The notes under the pieces were generated by a model. That model searched no databases and was not told the origin of the DNA. It was given only the letters and a program-made list of their open reading frames with translations. The position numbers and the translations under genes are program-made. Of a stretch of 5,128 nt of DNA, positions 1-5,128 are shown piece by piece; position 1 is the first letter of the stretch, and each line of letters opens with the position of its first letter. The DNA lies in the NCBI GenBank assembly GCA_019090765.1, contig JAHRVJ010000135.1:1-5128 (forward strand). The letters are read 5' to 3'. Source of the stretch: Ilumatobacteraceae bacterium (GTDB taxonomy: Bacteria > Actinomycetota > Acidimicrobiia > Acidimicrobiales > Ilumatobacteraceae).

Positions 1-1067
1 ACCGCGGCGTCGCACTGTTCGCAGCGGATCAGCGCTCGGCACGATCGACATGCCAACACCCGCGCCCGGCCAGTGATGTTGCTCACACAGATCACAGTCA
101 GCTCCGGGTTCCGAATCCGCTCGATCAACGGCGACGTGAGCAGTGAACGTTTCCACGGATCCTCATCTGTACGGTCGATTACCACCACCCGCGGCCAACC
201 GGCCCGCTCGCGATCAGGTTGAGGGTGCACTACGCCAGGGTGGGTCTTGTTCTCCGACGCATACTCCTCGACCGCTACGAGCGTGGGGGCCGGCGAGACC
301 AATACAAAGGGCACTCCTGCCCGCCGACACCGCTCGACGACGACATCGCGGGCATGCCACGTAGGGGCGCGTTGCTCTTGCAGAGATTCATCGTGTTCGT
401 CGATCACCAGCGCCGAGCGCATCCCGGCACAGGGCGCCCACGCCGCTGAGCGGCTGCCGATCACCACATCTACTCCCCCGGCCCCGGCAGCCCAGCTGCG
501 CGGCATCAGTGCCGTCGATAGCCCAGCTCGCCCAAGCCGCGTCGCCAACATCGCCGCGTCAGCTTGTTCGGGCACCACGACAAGGCAGGGCCCGAGGGCC
601 GCGGCCGCTAGAATCGACGGCATTACATCGGCCCGAGGTGGGAGCCGAAGCACACCTCCACCGTCCTCCAACAGCCGCTCTGTCGCTGGCGAACGGGGCC
701 CAGAGGCACCCTTCGTCACGCGAACCGACGGGAGTACCTTGATTGCCCGCTCCGGCGAGGCGGCGACAAGGAACGGACGAATCCGACGCGCTGCCCACCG
801 AACCGAGGCCCATTCCGCCAGTTCGACAAGCGACCTGTCGGGGCCGCACCCACTGACCTTCGCGATCGGTTTGAGAGACTCCGGAGCGACGCCCGGCGCC
901 GCATGATCAAGGATCTGCACCACCCAGCCGCCGATTCGGCGACCGTGTAGCTCAACTCTGACCACCGTGCCGATATCGACTCGCTCGGCCAGGTCGTCGG
1001 GGATCAGGTAATCAAAACTCTTGTCCAGCCCCGTTACGTTCGGGAGGACGCGGGCAATGTTGGGCAA
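1..1067 (-). CDS. priA: Replication restart protein PriA, actinobacterial type without helicase motif I (partial, C-terminus off the left edge)
   Basis: Translating the minus strand from 1067 to the left edge gives 355 uninterrupted codons that read as actinobacterial PriA. The N-terminal DNA-binding segment starts ARVLPNVTGLDKSFDYLIPD and continues to HGRRIGGWVV (about residues 5-49). The degenerate helicase core follows: a motif II-like IDEHDES at 222-228, then PTWHARD at 235-241. The first zinc-binding cysteines are C340, C343, C349 and C352. The Walker A loop GxTGSGKT expected near residues 136-150 is absent; that stretch reads GGGVLRLPPRADVM. Family knowledge: actinobacterial PriA proteins typically lack usable helicase motifs, so the role is probably structural in primosome loading rather than ATP-driven unwinding. 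The only start upstream of the conserved region is TTG at 1065-1067, directly after the metK TGA and in the same frame. There is no clear Shine-Dalgarno, so coupling to metK is likely. The remaining zinc ligands and C-terminal lobe lie outside the window. Confidence 0.93.
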   Translation of the reverse strand, partial: MPNIARVLPNVTGLDKSFDYLIPDDLAERVDIGTVVRVELHGRRIGGWVVQILDHAAPGVAPESLKPIAKVSGCGPDRSLVELAEWASVRWAARRIRPFLVAASPERAIKVLPSVRVTKGASGPRSPATERLLEDGGGVLRLPPRADVMPSILAAAALGPCLVVVPEQADAAMLATRLGRAGLSTALMPRSWAAGAGGVDVVIGSRSAAWAPCAGMRSALVIDEHDESLQEQRAPTWHARDVVVERCRRAGVPFVLVSPAPTLVAVEEYASENKTHPGVVHPQPDRERAGWPRVVVIDRTDEDPWKRSLLTSPLIERIRNPELTVICVSNITGRARVLACRSCRALIRCEQCDAA

Positions 1068-2255
1068 TCAGAGCCCGGCAGCAGCCTTGAACTCCGCTAG
1101 ACGGCTGACGTCTTCCCAAGGGAAGTCAGCTCGACCGAAATGGCCATAGGCCGCAGTCTTGGAGTAGATCGGACGCTTGAGATTGAGGTCACGTACCAGG
1201 GCCGCCGGACGAAGGTCGAAGGTCGCCCTTACGGCAGCTTCAAGCTTGCTCGGATCGACCTGGGCGGTACCAAATGTCTCCACGAGGATGCTCACCGGTT
1301 GCGCCATACCGATGGCGTAAGCGAGTTGAACCTCACAGCGCTCAGCGGCACCGCTGGCTACGACATGCTTCGCGACCCAGCGGCCAGCGTATGCGGCCGA
1401 ACGGTCGACCTTGCTGGGGTCCTTACCCGAGAACGCGCCACCACCATGACGGCCCATGCCGCCGTAAGTGTCGACGATGATCTTGCGGCCCGTAAGCCCA
1501 GCATCGGCGAAGGGACCGCCACGGACGAACTGACCAGTTGGGTTGACAAAGATATCGAAATCGTCGTCAGCGAACTTCTCAGGAACGATCGGACGAATTA
1601 CCTGGTCAATGAGATCTGGCCTGATCACCGTGTCCCGATCGACGCCATCTTGGTGTTGCGTGCTGATCAGCACAGCCTTGAGTGCGACCGGCCAACCGTT
1701 GTGGTACTCGTAAGTGACCTGGGTCTTGCCGTCGGGGCGGAGGTATGGCACCTGGCCCGATTTGCGAACGTCAGCCAGGCGCTGCGCCAAACGGTGCGCG
1801 GTCCAAATCGGAAGCGGCATCAAATCGTCGGTTTCGGTACAGGCGTAACCGAACATCATTCCCTGGTCGCCAGCGCCTTGGAGGTGGAGATCATCCTCCC
1901 CAGAGCGGCCACTGCGGGTCTCTTCACTGGCGTCGACACCCTTCGCGATGTCGGGGCTCTGCTCGTCGATCGACACGATGACGCCGCAGGTATTTCCGTC
2001 GAAGCCAAACAGTGCGTTGTCGTACCCAATGCCGTTGATGGTCTCACGAGCAATTTTGGGGATATCGACGTAGGCCGATGTCGTGATTTCACCGGCGATA
2101 ACACAAAGCCCTGTTGTCAGGAGCGTCTCGCAGGCGACGCGGCCGTCGGGATCCTCTGTAAGGATCGCGTCAAGTACCGCATCGGAAACCTGATCGGCCA
2201 TCTTGTCGGGATGGCCCTCCGTAACGCTTTCAGAGGTGAACGTATATGTGGTCAT
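1068..2255 (-). CDS. metK: S-adenosylmethionine synthetase (methionine adenosyltransferase)
   Basis: Makes S-adenosylmethionine from methionine and ATP, releasing phosphate and pyrophosphate; a cytosolic enzyme, tetrameric in the family. The 395-residue protein is complete (E. coli about 384, mycobacteria about 403). Visible hallmarks are GHPDK at 14-18, GAGDQGMMFGYA at 127-138 (ATP motif), and GLTGRKIIVDTYGG at 253-266 with D251 and K258 matching E. coli D238 and K245. The glycine-rich GGGAFSGKDPSK follows at 271-282 and TAAYGHFG at 367-374. A charged insert of about ten residues (107-125) before GAGDQG is normal for actinobacteria. One oddity is GGPFADAG at 246-253, where GGPMGD is more usual. 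ATG at 2253-2255 is favoured because MTTYTFTSES is a standard MetK beginning. It lies 20 nt after coaBC. An AGGAA sits 14 nt upstream of the start, which is long for a ribosome site, so coupling probably helps. No room exists for a SAM riboswitch. Confidence 0.98.
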   Translation of the reverse strand: MTTYTFTSESVTEGHPDKMADQVSDAVLDAILTEDPDGRVACETLLTTGLCVIAGEITTSAYVDIPKIARETINGIGYDNALFGFDGNTCGVIVSIDEQSPDIAKGVDASEETRSGRSGEDDLHLQGAGDQGMMFGYACTETDDLMPLPIWTAHRLAQRLADVRKSGQVPYLRPDGKTQVTYEYHNGWPVALKAVLISTQHQDGVDRDTVIRPDLIDQVIRPIVPEKFADDDFDIFVNPTGQFVRGGPFADAGLTGRKIIVDTYGGMGRHGGGAFSGKDPSKVDRSAAYAGRWVAKHVVASGAAERCEVQLAYAIGMAQPVSILVETFGTAQVDPSKLEAAVRATFDLRPAALVRDLNLKRPIYSKTAAYGHFGRADFPWEDVSRLAEFKAAAGL

Positions 2256-2275
2256 GTGGTGCGTCCGGGTTCCTG

Positions 2276-3469
2276 TCAGTGTCGGGTACGTATGGCAACG
2301 ATGGTGTCGATGATGGCCCGAGCGACATCTCGCTTGTTCGCGAGGTCGATCTCGACAGGCTCCGCGTCGGGTCGTAACAGCGTAACCGCATTCGTGTCGT
2401 GTGCGAAGCCAACGCTCGCCGCGCTGACATCATTCGCCACGATCAGATCGAGGCTCTTGGCTGTCAGCTTCTTAGCCGCGTTAGCACGAAGATCAGCTGT
2501 TTCAGCGGCGAACCCAACTAGTAGCTGTCCGGAGCGCTTCGTGGCACCAAGCTGCGCCAAAATATCGGGTGTTGGTTCGAGCACGATCTCCGGCACGCCA
2601 TCGCGTTTCTTCATCTTTCCCGCTGGCGGGTCAACCGGCCGGAAATCGGCCACTGCGGCAGCCATTACCACCACGTCGTGATCACCGGCCGCCTGATTCA
2701 TCGCAGCCTGCATTTCTGCTGCGGTTTCTACTTGGACCAGTTGCACACCTGCGGGTGTCGGCAGCGAGACTGTGGATACCAGGGTGACCGCCGCACCTCG
2801 CGCCACCCCTTCGGCAGCGACTGCGTATCCCTGTTTGCCAGAGCTGCGATTGGCAATCACCCTGACCGCATCGATGGGCTCGCGCGTTCCACCTGCGGAT
2901 ACGACGACCGATACCCCTGCCATGTCGTGCGGACCCAGGATGTCGACAACAGCCGACACGATTGCTTCGGGGTCAGCCAAACGACCTGCACCGACGTCGC
3001 CGCCAGCTAGGTGCCCTACTGCGGGTCCCACAATGTGTACTCCGCGTTCGCGAAGGGTGTCGATGTTGTCGACCACGCTCGGGTGCTCCCACATCTCAGT
3101 GTGCATCGCTGGGCAGACGACAACTGGCGCACGCGTTGCAATCAAGGTGTTAGTCAGCAGGTCGGTACTTAAACCCATGCGATACGCGGCAATCAGGCGT
3201 GCCGTCGCTGGGGCGACCAAGATTAGGTCGGCGCCTTGACCAATTTGAGTATGCGGGATCGGGGTAGTCGGGTTATCCCAAAGTTCGGTTTGGACGGGCT
3301 CAGAGGCCAGCGCGCTAAGCGTGGTTCGGCCCATGAAATGTTCAGCCCCGGCCGTCATGATCGGCACAACGTGTGCGCCAGCGTCGACCAGCCGTCGGCA
3401 AACGTCAACTGCCTTGTAGGCAGCAATTCCCCCGGTGACGCCGAGCACAATTCGTTTGCCCTCAAGCAT
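2276..3469 (-). CDS. coaBC: Bifunctional phosphopantothenoylcysteine decarboxylase / phosphopantothenate-cysteine ligase (CoaBC, Dfp)
   Basis: Catalyses two consecutive coenzyme A steps: CTP-dependent coupling of 4'-phosphopantothenate to cysteine (CoaB), then FMN-dependent decarboxylation to 4'-phosphopantetheine (CoaC). Its 397 residues are a typical length. The CoaC flavodoxin-like domain covers about 1-175, with VTGGIAAYKA at 11-20, catalytic H73, and APATA at 86-90. It carries PAMHTEMWEHP at 120-130 where E. coli has PAMN, and AGGDVGAGR at 155-163 where E. coli has ACGDIGPGR, so the flap cysteine is G156. PAMH is, from memory, usual in actinobacteria. The CoaB domain covers about 186-397: SAGGTREPID at 191-200, NRSSGKQGYA at 207-216 (N207 of the acyl-cytidylate site), AAAVADFRP at 270-278, the KMKK lysine loop at 285-288, VGFAAET at 318-324 and ANDVS at 345-349. 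The start ATG has an AAGGAG 13 nt upstream. A strong hairpin separates this gene from rpoZ. Confidence 0.97.
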   Translation of the reverse strand: MLEGKRIVLGVTGGIAAYKAVDVCRRLVDAGAHVVPIMTAGAEHFMGRTTLSALASEPVQTELWDNPTTPIPHTQIGQGADLILVAPATARLIAAYRMGLSTDLLTNTLIATRAPVVVCPAMHTEMWEHPSVVDNIDTLRERGVHIVGPAVGHLAGGDVGAGRLADPEAIVSAVVDILGPHDMAGVSVVVSAGGTREPIDAVRVIANRSSGKQGYAVAAEGVARGAAVTLVSTVSLPTPAGVQLVQVETAAEMQAAMNQAAGDHDVVVMAAAVADFRPVDPPAGKMKKRDGVPEIVLEPTPDILAQLGATKRSGQLLVGFAAETADLRANAAKKLTAKSLDLIVANDVSAASVGFAHDTNAVTLLRPDAEPVEIDLANKRDVARAIIDTIVAIRTRH

Positions 3470-3482
3470 CGGTTAATCTCTG

Positions 3483-3488
3483 CTCCTT
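3483..3488 (-). promoter_or_regulatory. Shine-Dalgarno for coaBC
   Basis: The minus strand reads GTAAGGAG, whose AAGGAG core is the best ribosome binding site match in the window. It ends 13 nt before the coaBC ATG, somewhat longer than the usual 5-9 nt. It lies just downstream of the rpoZ-coaBC hairpin, so coaBC may be translated independently of rpoZ. The other genes here have weak or no such signal. Confidence 0.6.
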
Positions 3489-3493
3489 ACGCT

Positions 3494-3532
3494 CGCCGGT
3501 CGCCAACAGCGCCTTAGCTGTTGCGACCAGCG
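3494..3532 (-). other. Strong intercistronic hairpin between rpoZ and coaBC
   Basis: On the minus strand GGTCGCAACAGC (3528-3517) pairs with GCTGTTGGCGACC (3510-3498), making a 12-bp stem with one bulged base and a 6-nt loop UAAGGC. Beyond one mismatched pair (3529/3497) the stem extends by three more pairs, CGC at 3532-3530 with GCG at 3496-3494. It fills most of the 65-nt gap, beginning 2 nt after the rpoZ stop and ending just before the coaBC Shine-Dalgarno. No T-run follows (the next bases are GGCGAGCGTAAGG), so it is not a canonical intrinsic terminator. More likely roles are partial attenuation, a 3'-end stabiliser for the upstream mRNA segment, or a processing site. The pairing is seen directly; the role is inference. 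Confidence 0.7.
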
Positions 3533-3534
3533 GG

Positions 3535-3861
3535 TCAGGCGTCGTCGGCGGACGCCGCGTCTGCTGCGGCCTGCGCCTCAGCTTCGGCGTCGACTTCCAA
3601 CTCTGGCTCCTCTTCGGGAGCTTCGGTCCAAATGATCTTGCCTTCGGAGATCTCCTCGAAAGAGATCGACAGCGGCTTGCGAGCCACCGAAGAAACCTGC
3701 GGTGGGATCATGTGGCCAAGGCCGTCACCCAACTGATTGAAGTACGAGTTGATGTTCCGGGCTCGTCGAGCCGCGAGCGTGACCAAAGAGAACTTGGAAT
3801 CAACCGTAGCGAGGAGCCCCTCGATCGGTGGATTGATCATCGTGTCGTGGTCGAGAGCCAT
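3535..3861 (-). CDS. rpoZ: DNA-directed RNA polymerase subunit omega, with an acidic C-terminal tail
   Basis: Small subunit that clamps the beta-prime subunit and aids RNA polymerase assembly. The 108-residue product has the omega core at about 8-75: MINPPIEGLLATVDSKFSLV (8-27), ARRARNINSYFNQLGDGLG (31-49), then RKPLSISFEEISEGKI (61-76). These match the conserved helices that contact beta-prime. After residue 79 there is a low-complexity tail of about 29 residues, with 12 Asp/Glu and 11 Ala and no basic residue, probably disordered. ATG at 3859-3861 begins MALDHDTMINPP; the internal ATG at residue 8 is a possible alternative, since neither has a convincing Shine-Dalgarno. The gene begins 20 nt after gmk, the standard actinobacterial neighbour, suggesting co-transcription. 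The strong hairpin after the stop could set its mRNA 3' boundary. Confidence 0.96.
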   Translation of the reverse strand: MALDHDTMINPPIEGLLATVDSKFSLVTLAARRARNINSYFNQLGDGLGHMIPPQVSSVARKPLSISFEEISEGKIIWTEAPEEEPELEVDAEAEAQAAADAASADDA

Positions 3862-3881
3862 AAGAAACCAGCTTACCGGGG

Positions 3882-4427
3882 CTACTTGACTGTCCGGCCG
3901 CGAGCAGCAGTGATGATTTCCAGCATTTCAGCCACCGTTTCATCAAGTTGGTCATTGACGACGACATGATCTGCGAGCTGCCGCCCGATCGGTTCTTCCA
4001 CTTCGGCCTTTTTCAATCGAGCCATCACCTTGTCACCTGGGTCGCCACGTCCGCGCAATCGGCGCTCCTGCTCGGCTCGCGATGGCGGCAGGATGAAGAG
4101 CAGCATCGCGTCTGGGTGCGCCTGCTTCACCTGCTGAGCACCGTCAACCTCTATCTCAAAGACCGTGTCGTGACCACTATGAGGTTCGGGAGTCGGGCTT
4201 CCGTAGTAGTTGCCCAGGAATTCGGTCCATTCGATGAAGCCTCCATCAGCAATTCGCTTCTCGAAGGCGGCGGTATCAACGAACACGTAACTATCGGCGG
4301 GCTCTGAGGGCCGCCGCTCACGGGTTGTCCAAGAACGACTAAGCCACAACTGCGGGTCGCTCTCAATCAGTGCAGCAACAATGGTCCCCTTACCGACACC
4401 ACCCGGGCCAGAGACAACAACGATCAA
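3882..4427 (-). CDS. gmk: Guanylate kinase
   Basis: Phosphorylates GMP to GDP with ATP, in the cytosol, feeding GTP and dGTP pools. The protein is 181 residues from the TTG at 4425-4427 (family about 180-210). The ATP P-loop GPGGVGKGT is at 7-15; the second Gly replaces the Ser of the common GPSG. The GMP-binding region shows SRSWTTRERRP (30-40), Y47, IEW (65-67) and YGS (75-77). IEVDGAQQV at 92-100 is followed by PPS (114-116) and RLRGRG (123-128) of the lid, then VVVNDQ near 155-160. The frame is open further upstream, to an ATG inside mihF at 4634, but that extension is meaningless mihF shadow sequence. TTG immediately before IVVVSGPGG is the best start. It lies 25 nt after the mihF stop with only a weak purine stretch, so coupled translation is plausible. 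The SRSWTTR and EFLGNYYG phrasing recalls Acidimicrobiia sequences. Confidence 0.95.
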   Translation of the reverse strand: MIVVVSGPGGVGKGTIVAALIESDPQLWLSRSWTTRERRPSEPADSYVFVDTAAFEKRIADGGFIEWTEFLGNYYGSPTPEPHSGHDTVFEIEVDGAQQVKQAHPDAMLLFILPPSRAEQERRLRGRGDPGDKVMARLKKAEVEEPIGRQLADHVVVNDQLDETVAEMLEIITAARGRTVK

Positions 4428-4452
4428 GAAACAGCAGCCCGTCGAGTCGCGG

Positions 4453-4764
4453 CTATTTGCCGAGGAGGTCGAGCAGTTGGGTTTTCTGCTTGGTTCCGAG
4501 GCCCTGCACCCGCCGGTTCTGGGCGATTGAAATGTCTTCCATGATGCGGCGCGCCTTGACCTTTCCGACGCCTGGCAGTGACTCGAGCATCGAGACGACC
4601 TTGAGCTTGCCAACATTGCCATCGTCGGATGCAAGCGCCTCGGCGAGAGTCATCGTGCCCATCTTGAGACGAGCTTTGATCTCCGCTCGGGCCGTTCGAG
4701 CTTCGGCCGCTTTCACCAGGGCAGCTGCTCGCTGCTCGGGGGTCAACTGAGGAGGTGTAGCCAT
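4453..4764 (-). CDS. mihF: Actinobacterial integration host factor (mIHF)
   Basis: Nucleoid-associated DNA-binding protein specific to Actinomycetota, unrelated in fold to the HU/IHF family. In mycobacteria and Streptomyces it bends and compacts DNA and affects replication and gene expression. The product is 103 residues. LTPEQRAAALVKAAEARTA (7-25) begins a long, charged N-terminal helix reaching about residue 35. The linker MGTMTLAEALASDDGNVGKL (35-54) follows. Next is the diagnostic block VVSMLESLPGVGKVKARRIM (56-75), leading into the helix-two-turns-helix DNA-binding element, then EDISIAQNRRVQGLGTKQK (76-94). Basic residues around K68, K70, R72, R73, R84 and R85 suit DNA contact. The ATG is 4 nt after the pyrD stop, with no strong ribosome site, which suggests coupling to pyrD. 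The usual downstream partner gmk follows directly. No frameshift or truncation is seen. Confidence 0.95.
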   Translation of the reverse strand: MATPPQLTPEQRAAALVKAAEARTARAEIKARLKMGTMTLAEALASDDGNVGKLKVVSMLESLPGVGKVKARRIMEDISIAQNRRVQGLGTKQKTQLLDLLGK

Positions 4765-4768
4765 CCCG

Positions 4769-5128
4769 TCAAGCTAGCGCAGTGACATCGGCCACGCGGT
4801 GAATACCATTACTAGCGACCCATTCGAGGAGTTCGGTTTGCACGGTGGCGGGAGCAGCGGGATCGGCGAAAGTGGCTGTACCGACCTGTACAGCTGAGGC
4901 TCCAGCCAGCAGCAACTCTGCGGCATCCCACCCTGACGCGACACCGCCAACTCCAACTATCGGCATCTCGGGAAGCGCTAGATGGAGGTCGTGCACTGCC
5001 CGCACTGCGACAGGGTGGATCGCACGTCCAGACAATCCACCGCCGCCGGCTCCGAGCACCGGCGAAAGAGTCTCACGATCGTATGCCAACCCCAACAGCG
5101 TGTTGATACACGTCACTGCTTCGGCGCC
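4769..5128 (-). CDS. pyrD: Dihydroorotate dehydrogenase, class 1B-like catalytic subunit (partial, N-terminus off the right edge)
   Basis: Oxidises dihydroorotate to orotate with FMN, the fourth step of pyrimidine synthesis. Only the last 119 codons are present; the frame is open to the right edge. The fragment starts GAEAVTCINTLLGLAYD and carries GGLSGRAIHPVAVRAV, GVGGVASGWDAAELLLAGAS (the GVGG of the FMN-phosphate site at 4940-4954) and AVQVGTATF. This matches the end of the TIM barrel in class 1 enzymes; GLSGRAIHPVA and the short NTLLGLAYD strand fit class 1B (NAD-linked, paired with PyrK) better than the quinone-linked class 2 of mycobacteria. If so, an electron-transfer subunit gene pyrK should lie nearby, probably just off the right edge. 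The TGA is 4 nt before mihF, with no pyrF between. A GTG at 5114-5116 is inside the conserved barrel and is not the start. Confidence 0.93.
   Translation of the reverse strand, partial: GAEAVTCINTLLGLAYDRETLSPVLGAGGGGLSGRAIHPVAVRAVHDLHLALPEMPIVGVGGVASGWDAAELLLAGASAVQVGTATFADPAAPATVQTELLEWVASNGIHRVADVTALA

Noticed and set aside
247..906. A 219-codon plus-strand open frame rich in Ala, Arg, Ser and Thr, opposite priA.
   Set aside because: Low-complexity composition typical of an antisense shadow. The minus strand carries a clear PriA translation through the whole region.
2256..2275. A SAM riboswitch upstream of metK.
   Set aside because: The gap from coaBC is only 20 nt, far too short for any known SAM aptamer.
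1140..2681. A 513-codon open frame on the plus strand, antisense to all but the end of metK and to part of coaBC.
   Set aside because: Its translation shows no recognisable domain and it spans two well-supported genes on the other strand. Long antisense frames are expected opposite GC-biased codons, so it is taken as a shadow.
3494..3532. An intrinsic terminator at the rpoZ-coaBC hairpin.
   Set aside because: The stem is strong, but no T-run follows it on the transcribed strand. Kept as a hairpin of unknown role.
3470..3534. A promoter for coaBC in the 65-nt gap.
   Set aside because: A TTGGCG and a TAAGG-like element can be picked out, but the spacing and the -10 sequence are poor; the gap is better explained by the hairpin and ribosome site.
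4428..4634. N-terminal extension of gmk by 69 residues to an upstream ATG.
   Set aside because: It overlaps mihF in a different frame, and its Ser/Arg-rich translation has no guanylate kinase similarity; homology begins at the TTG.
1..5128. An accessory island, defence system, CRISPR array or mobile element.
   Set aside because: All seven genes are core housekeeping genes in a conserved actinobacterial order, with no repeats, transposase, integrase or composition break that I can see.

Overview
This window is ordinary chromosomal housekeeping DNA from a moderately high-GC bacterium (roughly 60% GC by eye). Everything is transcribed leftward, from the right edge to the left edge, as one tightly packed array: pyrD (partial) - mihF - gmk - rpoZ - coaBC - metK - priA (partial). 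The order mihF-gmk-rpoZ-coaBC-metK(-priA) is characteristic of Actinomycetota. Three proteins support this independently: an actinobacterial integration host factor (mIHF), a PriA lacking the helicase P-loop, and a CoaBC carrying PAMHTEMW rather than PAMN. The wording of Gmk (SRSWTTRERRP, LGNYYGSPTPEP) and RpoZ (MINPPIEGLL, SYFNQLGDGLG) resembles, from memory, Acidimicrobiia more than mycobacteria or streptomycetes. That class-level placement is an inference with moderate confidence.

Layout, in transcription order. 5128-4769 is the C-terminal third of a class 1B-like dihydroorotate dehydrogenase. 4764-4453 is mihF. 4427-3882 is guanylate kinase, probably starting at TTG. 3861-3535 is RNA polymerase omega with an acidic Ala/Glu tail. 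3532-3494 is a strong hairpin in the only sizeable gap (65 nt). 3469-2276 is the bifunctional coenzyme A biosynthesis protein CoaBC. 2255-1068 is S-adenosylmethionine synthetase. 1067 to the left edge is the N-terminal 355 residues of PriA, apparently starting at a TTG directly behind the metK stop codon and in the same frame. The other intergenic gaps are 0-25 nt, so a polycistronic transcript with translational coupling is likely. I saw no convincing promoter inside the window.

The genes share a theme of central metabolism and information processing: pyrimidine and guanine nucleotide supply (PyrD, Gmk), cofactors (CoA, SAM), transcription (omega), nucleoid architecture (mIHF) and replication restart (PriA). 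There is no mobile element, CRISPR array, tRNA or rRNA, no accessory cassette and no stretch above 300 bases without a gene. I did not find an undescribed system. The points worth a second look are the rpoZ-coaBC hairpin, the zero-gap in-frame metK/priA junction, the motif-poor PriA, the omega tail, the class 1B PyrD lying directly against mihF without pyrF, and a few active-site substitutions.
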